Shown: positions 20,294 to 30,600 of the stretch, piece after piece | Layout: each line of letters begins with the position of its first letter | Position numbering within the stretch: position 1 is the stretch's first letter | From: Azolla caroliniana | Lineage: Eukaryota > Polypodiophyta | NCBI GenBank assembly: GCA_043228905.1 | Contig: JBHGNT010000020.1 | Coordinates: 6,696,001 to 6,760,000 of the forward strand | Reading direction: 5' to 3' | DNA: 64,000 nucleotides | Translations under genes and position numbers: made by a program | The notes under the pieces: generated by a model | The model's input: the letters and a program-made list of their open reading frames with translations, nothing else | Databases searched by the model: none | What the model was told of the DNA's origin: nothing

Positions 20294-21144
20294 ATGGTAG
20301 TCATCTTCACAACCGGTGCGAAGGTCTCATCGTAATCCACGTCGTGATTCTACGCGTAGCCTTTCGCAACTAATCAGGCCTTATATCGGTTGACAGAGCC
20401 GTCTGTGTTGTATTTGACCTTGTACACCCACCTACATTCAATCAGCTTCACACCCTTTCGTGCGTCAACCAAGTCCCATGTTTCATTCTACGTTAAAGCG
20501 TGCATCTCTTCCTCCATTGCGACACGCCAATTTGCGTCTTTCGCCGCTTCTGCGTAGCTCCCCGGCTCACGCACTTCCGCCACTCACGTCATGTACGCAT
20601 AATGGTGCGCCATGTATTCATTGTACCTGTATCTCTTCACGGGGTTCTTCAGGCGGGTAGATCGGCATAATTCGTAATTACCCGATTTCACGACCTTTTC
20701 GGCCGATTTTGACCTCTTCTGCAAAGGTTCCTTTATGATCGGCTCGATGTCAAATTCGCTCCGAACTGACTCGGCGATGCCGAAATCGTAGTCCGGCATT
20801 TTCTTCTTGCCCTTCTCCTTGTGCGTAAACCGTCTCCTCGGTTCTTTACGCAGGGACATCACGATCGAGTCTCCACTACTCACCGTCTCTTCAATAGGTT
20901 GGTCATTTCGGCCGAACCCCTCATTCGGCCCACTTAGCCGAAATGAGATCGTACACTCTCTCAAAGTTCTGATTTCCTCATCATGCAGAGGCATCTCAGC
21001 CTCGCTGACTTCTTCCTCAGAATTTGGAATGGAGTCGTGAGGTATTGGAAGTGAAGGCAAGTACCACGAAGCGGATTTGTCGAACACAACATCTCGACTT
21101 ATGTGTACTTCCTTTGTTCGGGGGTTATAGCATTTATACCCCTT
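20294..21144 (-). pseudogene. C1 hinge and RT N-terminal fragment
   Basis: Reading from the right: an acidic low-complexity hinge after integrase, RSTRLKNPVKRY before the RT, and the RT opening with LVAKGYA and VDYDETFAPVVKM at the G2 border. Two stops lie at strongly conserved positions: TAG (20352-20350) where copia RT has the Gln of KGYAQ, and TGA (20376-20374) where it has the Arg of ARLVAKG. Both equal single C-to-T changes. Confidence 0.85.
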
Positions 21145-21993
21145 CTATTCGTTTGAGTAGCCAACTAAGATGCAGTTTTCGGCTTTGGCGTCCAGCTTCT
21201 TCCTCTTCTCCTTTGGCACATGCACATATGCAATGCTACCGAAAATCCTCAAGTGTGCCAAGTTCGACTTCTTCTCGAAATACAGCTCATGTGGCGACAC
21301 TCCTCCATTAGCAGAAGTCTGATTCTGCAAGTAGAGAGTCGTCTTCACGGCTTCGGCCCAATAAAATTTCGGCATATGCTTCTCTTCAAGCATTGCCCTA
21401 TCTACTTCTTCGATTGTCTGATTCTTCCGCTCGGCCACGCCGTTCTACTGCGGCGTGTATCTACACGAGAATTCGCGTCGAATTCCCTCGTTCTGTAGAT
21501 AACTTGTGAACTGGTCGGAGAAGTACTCCTTCCAGCCATCGGACCATAGGCATTTGATCTTATTCCCTGTTTCCCTTTCCGCAAGGCTCTTCACCTTCAG
21601 GAAACACGCGAAGACTTCGCTCTTCTTCGCAATCGTTCATACCCACGTGTGCCGAGTGAAGTCGTTGATGAAGGTTACAAAGTAATGGCTTCCATCGAGA
21701 CTCACGTTCTGTGCCGATCCCCACACATCCGAATGGATCAAATGCAGCGGATTTCGACTACGATTATGCTCGTTGGGGAATGGAACTCGGTGTTGTTTTC
21801 CCATTTGACAGGCTTCGCAGACTTGGCCATTCCGGCCACGAAAATTCGGCAACCCGAAAACAATGTTCTTCGTCTGCATTTCACGAAACCGTGGGAAATT
21901 TACGTGGCCGAACCGCTTGTGCCACACTGCGGTGTCCACATTGTTGGTTTCGAGGATAAACATCCTCCCTTCACGTCGCCCTTGTGCGATCAC
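21145..21993 (-). pseudogene. C1 integrase
   Basis: Zinc-binding N-terminus with WHKRFGHVNF and CEACQMGKQHR, core start LIHSDVWGSA, then after a TGA near 21635 the second Asp region (LWSDGWKEYF) and the glutamate region PQ-stop-NGVAERKNQ. The TAG at 21447-21445 replaces the second Gln of the nearly invariant PQQNGVAER. The C-terminus includes LRIFGSIAYVHVPKEKRKKL. Non-functional through at least two stops. Confidence 0.88.
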
Positions 21994-22038
21994 TTTACCT
22001 TCTTCTTCAATGAAGCAGCCGAGATGTGTGAATCGAAC

Positions 22039-22872
22039 CTACATCCCTTGGTCGACAATCTGACCAACCAACACCAAGTTCTTCATTATTGTCGGGACAT
22101 GCAATACGTTCATGAGTTTCCCTTTCTGCCCAACGTGGCTAAGGGGAACTTCACCGACGTGTTCGATGGTATGCGGATTGTCGTCTCCAGTTTCGACAAC
22201 TCCTTGCTTTTCCGGCTTCTCCAAGTACGAGAACCATTCCCCGTGACTCGTCATATGATTTGACGCCCCGGAATCAACATACCACATCTCACTTGATTTC
22301 GAGGTGTTCACATCCATTGAATTAGCCTTGTGCTTCATTACGAAGGCCGGGCCCGATCTATTTCCGGCTCGTTCGGAGCCCTCAGCGTAGTGCGACTTTT
22401 GACACCTTCCTACGTCTCTCCTGCTTGGTCTAGCTTTGTCCGAATTGGCTTGTTTCTTCCAACACTTGCTCTCCTTGTGACCTTTCTTGCCACAGTACCA
22501 ACATTCCATTGCGGCCTTATCTTGCCGGCTTCCGGCGGCGCCATGACTCCCCCTACTTCCGAAGGGTTCGGAGTTGCTTCCGGCATTTCGATTATGCCGT
22601 ACGTTCTGCTCTTTTCGGCCGCCTCCGTTACGCACCGATCCACCTTGTCCACCACGACCATGGGGCCTATCTTCCTCCGTGTACAGCATCTTGTCGTCGG
22701 CGTGCGTACTCGTCGACGCACCCGCATGATTTTCCTCCACGAGCAACATTGACTGAAGCTTGAAGAATGAAGGCGTATTCTCCCTCGTACAGACCGCTAT
22801 TCTGAACGCTTCGAACTTTGACACTAACCCACCAAAACAAACCTGCACCATTTCATCTTCCTCGACGTTCAC
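22039..22872 (-). pseudogene. C1 nucleocapsid and aspartic protease
   Basis: CCHC knuckle CWYCGKKGHKESKCW in a basic Gly/Arg/Asn-rich context, then protease active site WYVDSGASNHMT typical of copia. Later VPTIMKNLVLVGQIVD corresponds to the conserved protease C-terminal helix region (L-SVGQ-type). The upstream part continues capsid (FGGLVSKFEAFRIAV). The frame is open but isolated from gag and integrase by frameshifts. Confidence 0.88.
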
Positions 22873-22993
22873 GTTGACGGAGGCAAGAGAGTCGCGGATT
22901 TCCTTGATTTAGGCCGTGTAATCGGCCACAGACAGATCTTTCTGCCAGACATTGTTGAGCTCTTGTCTGAGCTGCAGCTTCCTAGCCATTGTG

Positions 22994-23344
22994 CTAGCAG
23001 CGAAAATCTTCTTGAGATTCTCCCACGCGTCCCGAATATAGCTTAATAGCTAGTCGCTCACACAGGACGCAAAGCAGTAGAGAACTTGGTGTATTGGCAT
23101 CCCGAATATAGCTCAATAGTCGGTCGCTCACACAGGATGCAAAGTAGTAGAGAACTCTGCTTGCCACTTGTTCCCAAGCCGAAAAATCCTTATGTGTCGA
23201 TTCGGGTGCTGTATCATTACCTCCTTCGACATAACTCCAGTAGCCATGACCAAGCAAGTACTGCTGCATCTTGTACGACCAAGATGCGTAGTTGCTCCTG
23301 TCAAGCTTCTCAGTCGGTAGCGAGCTTCCCATTCCTCTGTCCAT
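22994..23344 (-). pseudogene. C1 gag N-terminus
   Basis: Starts at 23344 and reads KLDRSNYASWSYKMQQYL, the typical copia gag opening (L-x-x-x-N-Y-x-x-W), followed by the helical capsid region. Coding is disturbed by a 71-bp tandem duplication at about 23031-23150, with two copies of CCCGAATATAGCT(T/C)AATAG. Confidence 0.8.
23031..23150 (-). repeat. 71-bp tandem duplication in C1 gag
   Basis: The phrases CCCGAATATAGC and GTCGCTCACACAGGA recur 71 bases apart. The copies have diverged by several substitutions. Confidence 0.85.
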
Positions 23345-23429
23345 GTTGTTGTCTTATCTTTTCTGAAACAACTCAACTATATCTCTGTCGCAAGCTTTTC
23401 TATCGGCTGTAGAGGACTTCAACCCTCGC

Positions 23430-23441
23430 GCTCTAATACCA
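23430..23441 (-). promoter_or_regulatory. C1 primer-binding site (initiator tRNA-Met type)
   Basis: Minus strand TGGTATTAGAGC abuts the 5' LTR. It differs by one C-to-T from the usual plant site TGGTATCAGAGC. Confidence 0.85.
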
Positions 23442-23858
23442 TGAAAAAGAATATGTGTGCAGAAGTGTATGCAAAACACAAAGTACACAGTTCGGAAAAA
23501 CGACAGTTCAGTAAAACAGAAAACGCAGAGATGATGATGGAGAGGGAGAGATAGATAGAGAGCAGAAAACTTAGTTCTATTTCAAAATAATGACACTCTG
23601 TACATACATCGTGCTCAATGAGCACCTTTTATACGAGCCCTGACAATTGGGTTGAAACAAGTACTGACAATACTTGACCGCTCATAAATGAGCCACAACA
23701 CTCACTCCCAAAATTATTCCTTACGAGGAATATCTCTCTAATGGCCTTTCGGTTTATGCACCAATACAGCCAAGTTGTGCGTACTAACTTATGTGTCCAG
23801 TCTACGCATTGGGTTACACGCCGTATTACACACCCGATGTTGAGCTTGTTACTCAACA
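23442..23858 (-). repeat. 5' LTR of C1
   Basis: Minus strand TGTTGAGTAAC...CTTTTTCA, 417 bp, paired with 11466-11882. TATAAAA on the minus strand at 23633-23627 marks the probable promoter. Confidence 0.95.
23627..23633 (-). promoter_or_regulatory. TATA box of C1 5' LTR
   Basis: TATAAAA followed by GGTGCTCATTGAGCAC, a short inverted repeat, at the position expected for a copia promoter. Conserved in both LTRs. Confidence 0.6.
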
Positions 23859-24567
23859 CGTTGTCGCGAAGTTTCGCGTTCACGTGTAGGAAGAGGCGGG
23901 ACCACGGGGATCTTAGACCAAGGAGAGAGTGTGTGTGTGAGAGAGAGAGAGTTGTAGATACACAGAAAGAGATTAAGAGCAAGAAAACAGGAATCTGATT
24001 ACTATAATCAATAGCTTACAACTCGAACAGTTACAACCGGCAACCTGGTAATGGACCTGACACGGGGTCCTACTCACGCACACAGACAACAGCCACACGA
24101 CTCGAAGAAACAAAAAGGGAAGGGGGGAGAGAGAGAGAGAGAGAGAGAGCATCTGCTAGAAGCACACGGGCTGTCCACGAAGTAGAGGCAGCGAACTCCC
24201 GACACCCACAGAGAACGACGATCGGAGGAGAGAGAGCTCAGCACTCGGTTCTACAACAGCACTTCGTCCTCGCCAACGCGCGATACCCTTTCTTCCTTCT
24301 CTCCCTCCTTAAATAGTTCGCAAAGGGGGGTACCCTTCTTCCCTAGCCCAATCACTTTATTCCCTGTCCCTTTCGACGGAGATACGCACAAATCCCCTAA
24401 TAAATGTGTACTACCTAGTATTTACATCAACCGACCTAATTACGAATTATGTACAAAATATCAATTCTCGCATCCACCCATGTAAGAGCCGGTTCGTGCA
24501 CCTTCTTCTCCAATTCCGCCTATGGCCGGTTTTCTTCATGACAACATTTGTATCTTAGGACGAATTG
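23859..24567 (+). other. Non-coding with GA microsatellites
   Basis: No supported gene. GA-rich runs at about 23928-23953 and 24125-24150. The sequence at 23859 resumes what stood before 11466, the C1 insertion site. The edges TGTCGCGAAG (23862) and CTTCATGACA (to 24543) look LTR-like but have no matching target duplication. Confidence 0.45.
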
Positions 24568-25972
24568 GAGATGCCTTTTGAGTCATCTAATTCCGATCAT
24601 GAGGATGAGGTGGTGGATCCCTTCATGTATTGTTCTCGCAAGTATTTTGAATTCTCAAGAGGTACGTATGATTTGATGGTTAAAGATTTATCAGGACAAG
24701 TTAAGGTAGCATTAGAAGCATTACGTGATGTCGCAATGGGTGCACCTCTCAATCTCCATGCATGGAGGCGCATGAAGAGTCATCTCATACTCGGGAATGA
24801 GAGTGCAATCTACCTTAAGGTGTCACCTAATCTTCAAGTAATAATATACGTCAAGAAGTGGAGGGAGGTAGTATTAGTGTCACATGGTGACGCATCCTAT
24901 CACATATTTTCAAAGATTCTTAAAGAGTTAAAGCAGGATTATGTGACTAATGTACGTGATTATGGCATCGCAACTGAGTATGTAAAAACACGCATTAGAA
25001 GTTGTGGTTGCCAAATGGTGTCGAAGATCGACCCGAACAAAGGTTTGGGATCGAGCATGGCCAAATATAACAAGACCCAACCCATAGAAGTGATCAAGGT
25101 AGAAACCCACCAGTTAGATGTTGCGCTCACGGATTTGCAAACCAAGTATCACACATGCTTAAGGAAAGGAGTCAAGAAGGGTATGTGTGTGACTAGGTAT
25201 AGTTGTCATCGTGCTGGGACATCTCAACTTGCGTCTAATTCCACTCGACGACGTAGGTGCATACCCCGATGTGGGTGTACATTCCATGTGGACATTAGAA
25301 TGAATGACGGGGTTGACAATGAGACACTGACCATTTCAATATATGGACCTCATAGTGGTCATGTACCATGTAATAGGTCGGATGTGTACCTTTTGCCAAC
25401 ACACCCCAATGTCATAAGTTGTTGCAAAGATGACCTATTTGATGTTGGTATGCAAGGCATGTGGCACGAATGAGCATGCATAAGGAAGCATATCATAAGT
25501 CCAAGGCTAGTCCATTAGAGCTTGTTAGCTATATGTTCTTTATGATACCAAAGGTCCATAACTTGGCAAATAGGTTAAAAATCGGGAGTTCCATGACTAA
25601 GGTTGATTGGTCTTTGATTATGCAAGATGCTTATGCACTCCTAGATCTTGGGAAAGTGGCTTGAATGTTCAACCCTACTTGCCTGGTGAACCAGAATCTC
25701 CCGCGAGACAACCATTTATCTTGATACTTCAAGATCAACAGATGTTGGAAATGTGTGAGCGGTTGACCCTAAACAACTCTTGGGCAATCGAGTCGACATT
25801 TAAAACAAACCAATTCGGGCTACCATTATATGCAATTGTTGCCCCCAACACCATGGGAATTGGGATCCCATTATGGTACATGTTTTGTAATTCTAATAAG
25901 GGGTCAAAACACGAGCAAGTCGCATTAGAAACTTGCTTGAGAGTCATATTCGCAAGGATGCCCACGGTCTAG
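24568..25972 (+). pseudogene. MULE-type transposase relic
   Basis: Three overlapping open blocks in changing frames read as one degraded transposase. The N-terminal half has a conserved Cys/His pattern (CGCTFHVDIRM, YGPHSGHVPCN) like FAR1/SWIM-type MULE proteins. The catalytic region reads QQMLEMCERLTL, then AIESTFKTNQFGLPLYA, where MULE transposases have Asp at the first acidic position but here Glu is read, followed by IPLWYMFCNS. A second acidic motif, IVIDKC, lies past a TAG at 25970 and is followed by another stop. Inactive. Confidence 0.75.
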
Positions 25973-26669
25973 CCAAATGCGATAGTGATTGATAAATGTT
26001 AGATATCATATAATGCCATAACTAACGTGGTTGCAACAGACCATCAATCTTGGATTGTTGTAAATGGCCAACGGTCACAAACACATTGTCGACTTTTGTT
26101 GTGTCAGTTTCACGCCAAAAAATTATGGGTGGACCCAAATGCGAATGGACCATAATATATAAATACAAGTGGAGACAGAGGTAGAACAAGTCAGGGAGAC
26201 AAACCCCACAACATCAGAGATTGAATCATTGAAGTCCAAAATACAAATGGCCAAGGAAGCACTTCAATGTCTCAAGCAGGGGTTAGGAACCTTTGACCAT
26301 GCAAATATTTTGGAATGTATAGAAACATTGGAAGATATGACTGAGAAGGTGTATCACGTTGGTGCACCAAAATCAATCAATGAAGAAGATGGCAGATCAA
26401 TAAGTCGCAACCAACAAATCGGTGCCAAGAAAAGCACAACAATAGACAACTCGCAAGAACTTATTGGCAATTCCCCAAACACTTCCAAATCCCACACTGG
26501 AAAACTACAAAGAGGTGCAAGTCGGGCTAGGAGGCGATTGCCAATATGTGACCATGAGAAGGTTCGCTGTTTGCATTGTGATGGCTTGACCTTGACTTCA
26601 AGGGACTCGATTGTTACATATTGTAAAAATTGTGGTTGCATTTTGCCATCATCCCGACATGAGCCGTAA
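25973..26669 (+). pseudogene. MULE relic, C-terminal part
   Basis: CQFHAKKLWVDPN (about 26100-26140) follows the second acidic motif, as in MULE transposases of this type. The 26169-26669 frame has a predicted coiled coil (SEIESLKSKIQMAKEALQCL) and ends with a Cys-rich CLHCDGLTLTSRD...CKNCGC pair, possibly a zinc ribbon. The SWIM His was not located, and the third catalytic Glu cannot be assigned. Confidence 0.5.
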
Positions 26670-27614
26670 TTGTTATATGTAACGTGTGTATTCATATTTC
26701 ATTTTAGGGTTCCAAGGCTTGGATTATTCCCATTGTCAACATTTGACACTCTAATCTTTTATGTAAGACTTGTTATTTGAATCGTCAAGCTGATTTGTTA
26801 TTTGAAGCTTGGAGATATAAGTTTGTGTGATCTTTTAGCTTTAAGTTTTAGGTTTTGAGCAATTGGAAGCTTCGTTTTTTTTTGAGTAATTTTATGCATC
26901 ATTTTCATAGCAGATATTTGTTGTAGACTTACAATTTTCGGGAGTTTTTGATGCTTGTTTCTAAGTCGGGCTCCTGCCTTGAGTCGGTCAGGCTCCTGGT
27001 GAAAGAGGTTGTTAAACAGCAGGGCTCCTTTTGACAATGTCGGGCCCCTCGTTACAGAGGCCGTCAAACAACCGGGCTCCTTGTGACAGAGTTGTGCTCC
27101 TAGTTACAGAGGCTGTTAGACAATGGGGCTCTTGGTGACAGAGGCTGTCAGAGAGTCAGGCTCATGGTGACAGTTGATGTCAGCTTTTTATCCACATTGG
27201 ACGGTGGAGATTGCACACGCCATCAGCGGTGCGACCTGCACCGTCTATGCCCGCGATTCCCTCACTTGCCCTCTTAAATTTTTGGTAGTACATAGTTAGT
27301 CACGAGCGTGTCTCTCTTATCTACGTATGATACATACATGTAATCAATCATACATAGCTCTATGTACATATGTATGTATGATACATGTTGATGTAATCAT
27401 AGATCTATATTCGTATGTATGTTATGAACTTATGTCTAAGCGTGCGCCGGTAGGCCTAATAGACTAAGGTTAAAAGAGAGGCTCTGATAAAATCAAACTA
27501 TTCAAAATGCTTTCTAATTTTCTGCATCCGATGCAAAATTCTTGGCATCAAGGCCTCCTTCTTTCTCCCTTCGTGCTGCCAGTTCAATCCGAGTGAGTTT
27601 TTTTTCCCTTCTTC
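26670..27614 (+). other. TBL upstream region with repeats
   Basis: Holds a family of imperfect GGGCTCCT-TGACAGAGG repeats (26960-27180), a near-perfect 15-bp inverted repeat (27325-27340 with 27367-27384) and pyrimidine-rich sequence just before the TBL start codon. No clear TATA box was assigned. Confidence 0.5.
26960..27180 (+). repeat. Imperfect ~40-bp tandem repeats
   Basis: Five to seven variants of the phrase (C/G)GGCTC(C/T)TxGTxACAGAGGCxGTxAxACAA. Spacing varies between about 25 and 45 bases. Confidence 0.75.
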
Positions 27615-30600
27615 ATGTGGAGAAATAGTAGGGTTTCTTCTTCAGGGAGGGTCAAGAAACAGAGTACCCTGTTTCGTCTTTTCTTTTTCTTTATTTGTTT
27701 TTTTCTGTTCTTTTCTTTGCCCTTTACACTGAGAGCATCAAATGTGAACCTTTGGAAGAATAAGATCTATCGTGGGTCTTTGAGTAATGATATTGGGTCT
27801 TTGAAAACCTATTCAAGTAATTGTGATATATATACTGGAACTTGGGTTTACGAAGATGCACAACCTGTATACAATTCCTCTACCTGCCCTTTCGCTGAAC
27901 CTGGATTTAGTTGTCAAGATAATGGACGTCCTGATGCCGATTATTTAAAGTGGAGATGGAAACCGTCTGGGTGTGATATTCCATTGTAAGTTTGAATCCA
28001 TTTGAATTTGGTTTTTGATTCAATTTGATGAGGATTTCGATTAGGTGTAATGTGGTTTGAATTTGCCGCAACCTGGTTAAATTTAGATTTGATGTGATTA
28101 TAGATCAATTCAATGTAATGACATCTTGATTCAGTGTGATTTTAGGTTTAATTTGATGTGATTAGGTCTGTTTCGATATCATGTGTTTATGGTTTGTTTT
28201 GGTGTGCGTAGGGTTTAATTTAATGGTATTAGAGTTAGTTTCAATGTGATTCACGTTTGGTTCATTGTGATTAGACATTGATTCAGCATGATTAGGGTTT
28301 GGTTTTATGCAAATTGCATTTGATTCAATGTCTTTAGGACTAGGGTCACTGTGGTGGGATTATTGAATGAGGTTTGGAATTGATTCTATGTGATCAGTGT
28401 TCAAGTTAATATCAGTATGGTTTGATTCAATTTGAATTTGGATTCAATTCAATGTGATTATGATTTGATTCAATGTAGTTAGAATTTAATTAAATTTCTT
28501 TAAGGTTTTATACAGTGAGACACCTTCGGATATTCGGTAGCATAGCATATGTGTATGTACCGGATGAGAAGCGGAGAAAGCTGGATCCTCCACTTCTCAT
28601 CTGGTCATTATGATTTGGATTCAATTCAATGTGATTATGGTTTGGATTTTATTGTCTTTTGTTAAGGTTTGGTTCGATGCAAATAGGGTTTGATTCGGTG
28701 TGGTTTGGACTAGTCGTAATTTATTATTTCTTTCTCCTTTAGTTGTTTTCTTTGTCATCTCAAATTTCAATCATGCCTCTTATCAGGTTTAATGGCAACG
28801 ATATTCGCAATCGGCTTCGGGGCCTCCGCATTGCATTTGTTGGTGATTCCATGGGAAGAACTCAATGGGAGTCCTTCATTTGTCTTTTAATGGCAGATAT
28901 ATCAAATAAGAGCTCTGTATATGAGGTGAACGGGAATCGGATAACAAAGAAAGCACCATATCTAGCTGTTCGGTTCAGCACTTTTAACTTTACAGTAGAG
29001 TACTATCGGTCACCATATCTTGTTCAAGAAGGCCCACCACCCAGGCATGTTCCAAGAAGAGTTCGAAGAATTCTTAGGTTAGATAAGGTAGAAACAACAG
29101 AGATGAAGTGGCTTCAAGCGAATATATTGATATTCAACACTGGACATTGGTGGACAGCATCAAAGACATTTTCAAGGTATTTTGGCTATTTCTACCCTGG
29201 TGAATATTACAACAAGATGTGTGTTTGTTTGAATGTTCTTTACTGTGTGTGTCATAGTATGGCCATGTTGATTTTTAGTCAAGCTTGTTTTGGGAGGTTC
29301 TCCCTTAAAGACCATGATCGTGCGCCTTTGCCTCAACTTCCCGATGACAGATTCAAGTAAAGTCATGAAAAGAAAAATTAACGGATTTTATTCTTATTGG
29401 GCATGATCCTTGTTGCAATGCATAGTCACTTTTCTCTCCTCAAGAGCATCTACATCTTTTTGTGACTTAGCATTTTTGTCTGTCATCATGGGCTGATATC
29501 CACTGCTGCAGAGATCAACGGGAGGAAGAAGACATTTTCAACTGATATATAAATATGTGGAAAGAAGATGCTACGGAACTCTTCTAGTTCTTGATCAGTA
29601 AGGATCTTCCATTTTTCTGCATAGATAGGGTATGTGGTAATCCTCATTGCAGGAGCTTAAACGGAGACCTCTTTCTGATATATTAAGAAATAGGTTTGTA
29701 TATCTCGTCTTCTTCTTGATAATTTGTCTCTCTTTATTCTGCACAGTTCAGCCATTTATCAGAGGTTCGACCCCCATGCAACCATGCAAAGGAATTTCTA
29801 ATTGCTTCCAAATGCTATAGTTGCAATCTAGCCAAACTCTGTTAATTTGAAGTTCTGTTAGTTTTGGGGAGACATACTCAATTGGCTATAGTCATCAATA
29901 TATGATACTGCATTCACCTCAAATAAAAGGATTTGACCCTCCCCACAATCTTCCATTTTTTGGGATGGTCTTAGGCTCCCAACTATCTCCCCAGAACGAG
30001 GCCTAGTAATCGTTCTTTGGAACTCTACTACAAACTTCTACTGCATCATAGTAACTATCTCCCCAGAATGAGGGCTGGTAACCATTCTTTGGAACTCTAC
30101 TACAAACTTCTACTGCATCATGAAAGGTTCTCCCACCTGCATTTTCTTCCTACTGAGAATTTTGTTAGTTGGAACAACCAGAGAATATTTGCACCAATTT
30201 CCTATAACGAAGAAATTTTTAGGAGCGTATTCTGCAAATATTCTGTAGGAACTTGATGAGGATCCATTTCTATGGTTTGCAGTTCATTTTGCCGCTGTGA
30301 TTCTTATTAAGAGTGCACCCAGGCATCTTGAATTTCGGTCTCCTTACTTCCCAAGAAAAGTTCTGCTCTGTTTTCATTATCTATGCTTGAGTGCTGGTAA
30401 ACATCATCAGGCTGTTTTTTGTCCAGGTCTACCGACAAACCTTTGTCTGTGCAAAAATGTTTTGAAGGTCTTTAGATGCCTTTGTAATCCCCCCAGAGAG
30501 TCATAGATCAGCACATTTTCATCAGCATATAGTAATACCCATATGGTTGTACTCACTAAGCATTCTCCCCAACCACTAAATCTCTGTGTAATGCGATGCC

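Larger units (their letters stand above)
11466..23858 (-). mobile_element. Ty1/copia retrotransposon C1 with nested gypsy
   Basis: Bounded by two 417-bp LTRs and flanked by CGTTT (11461-11465) and CGTTG (23859-23863), an imperfect 5-bp target duplication. Gene order from the right is gag, zinc knuckle, protease, integrase, RT, RNase H, the copia order. The RT is interrupted by gypsy element G2. Without G2 the element would be about 5.4 kb. LTRs differ at roughly 35 of 417 sites by eye, indicating an old insertion. Many in-frame stops make it non-functional. Confidence 0.95.

Noticed and set aside
23862-24543. Possible third LTR (TGTC...GACA termini)
   Set aside because: No matching LTR in the window and no target duplication (ATCGT against ACATT).
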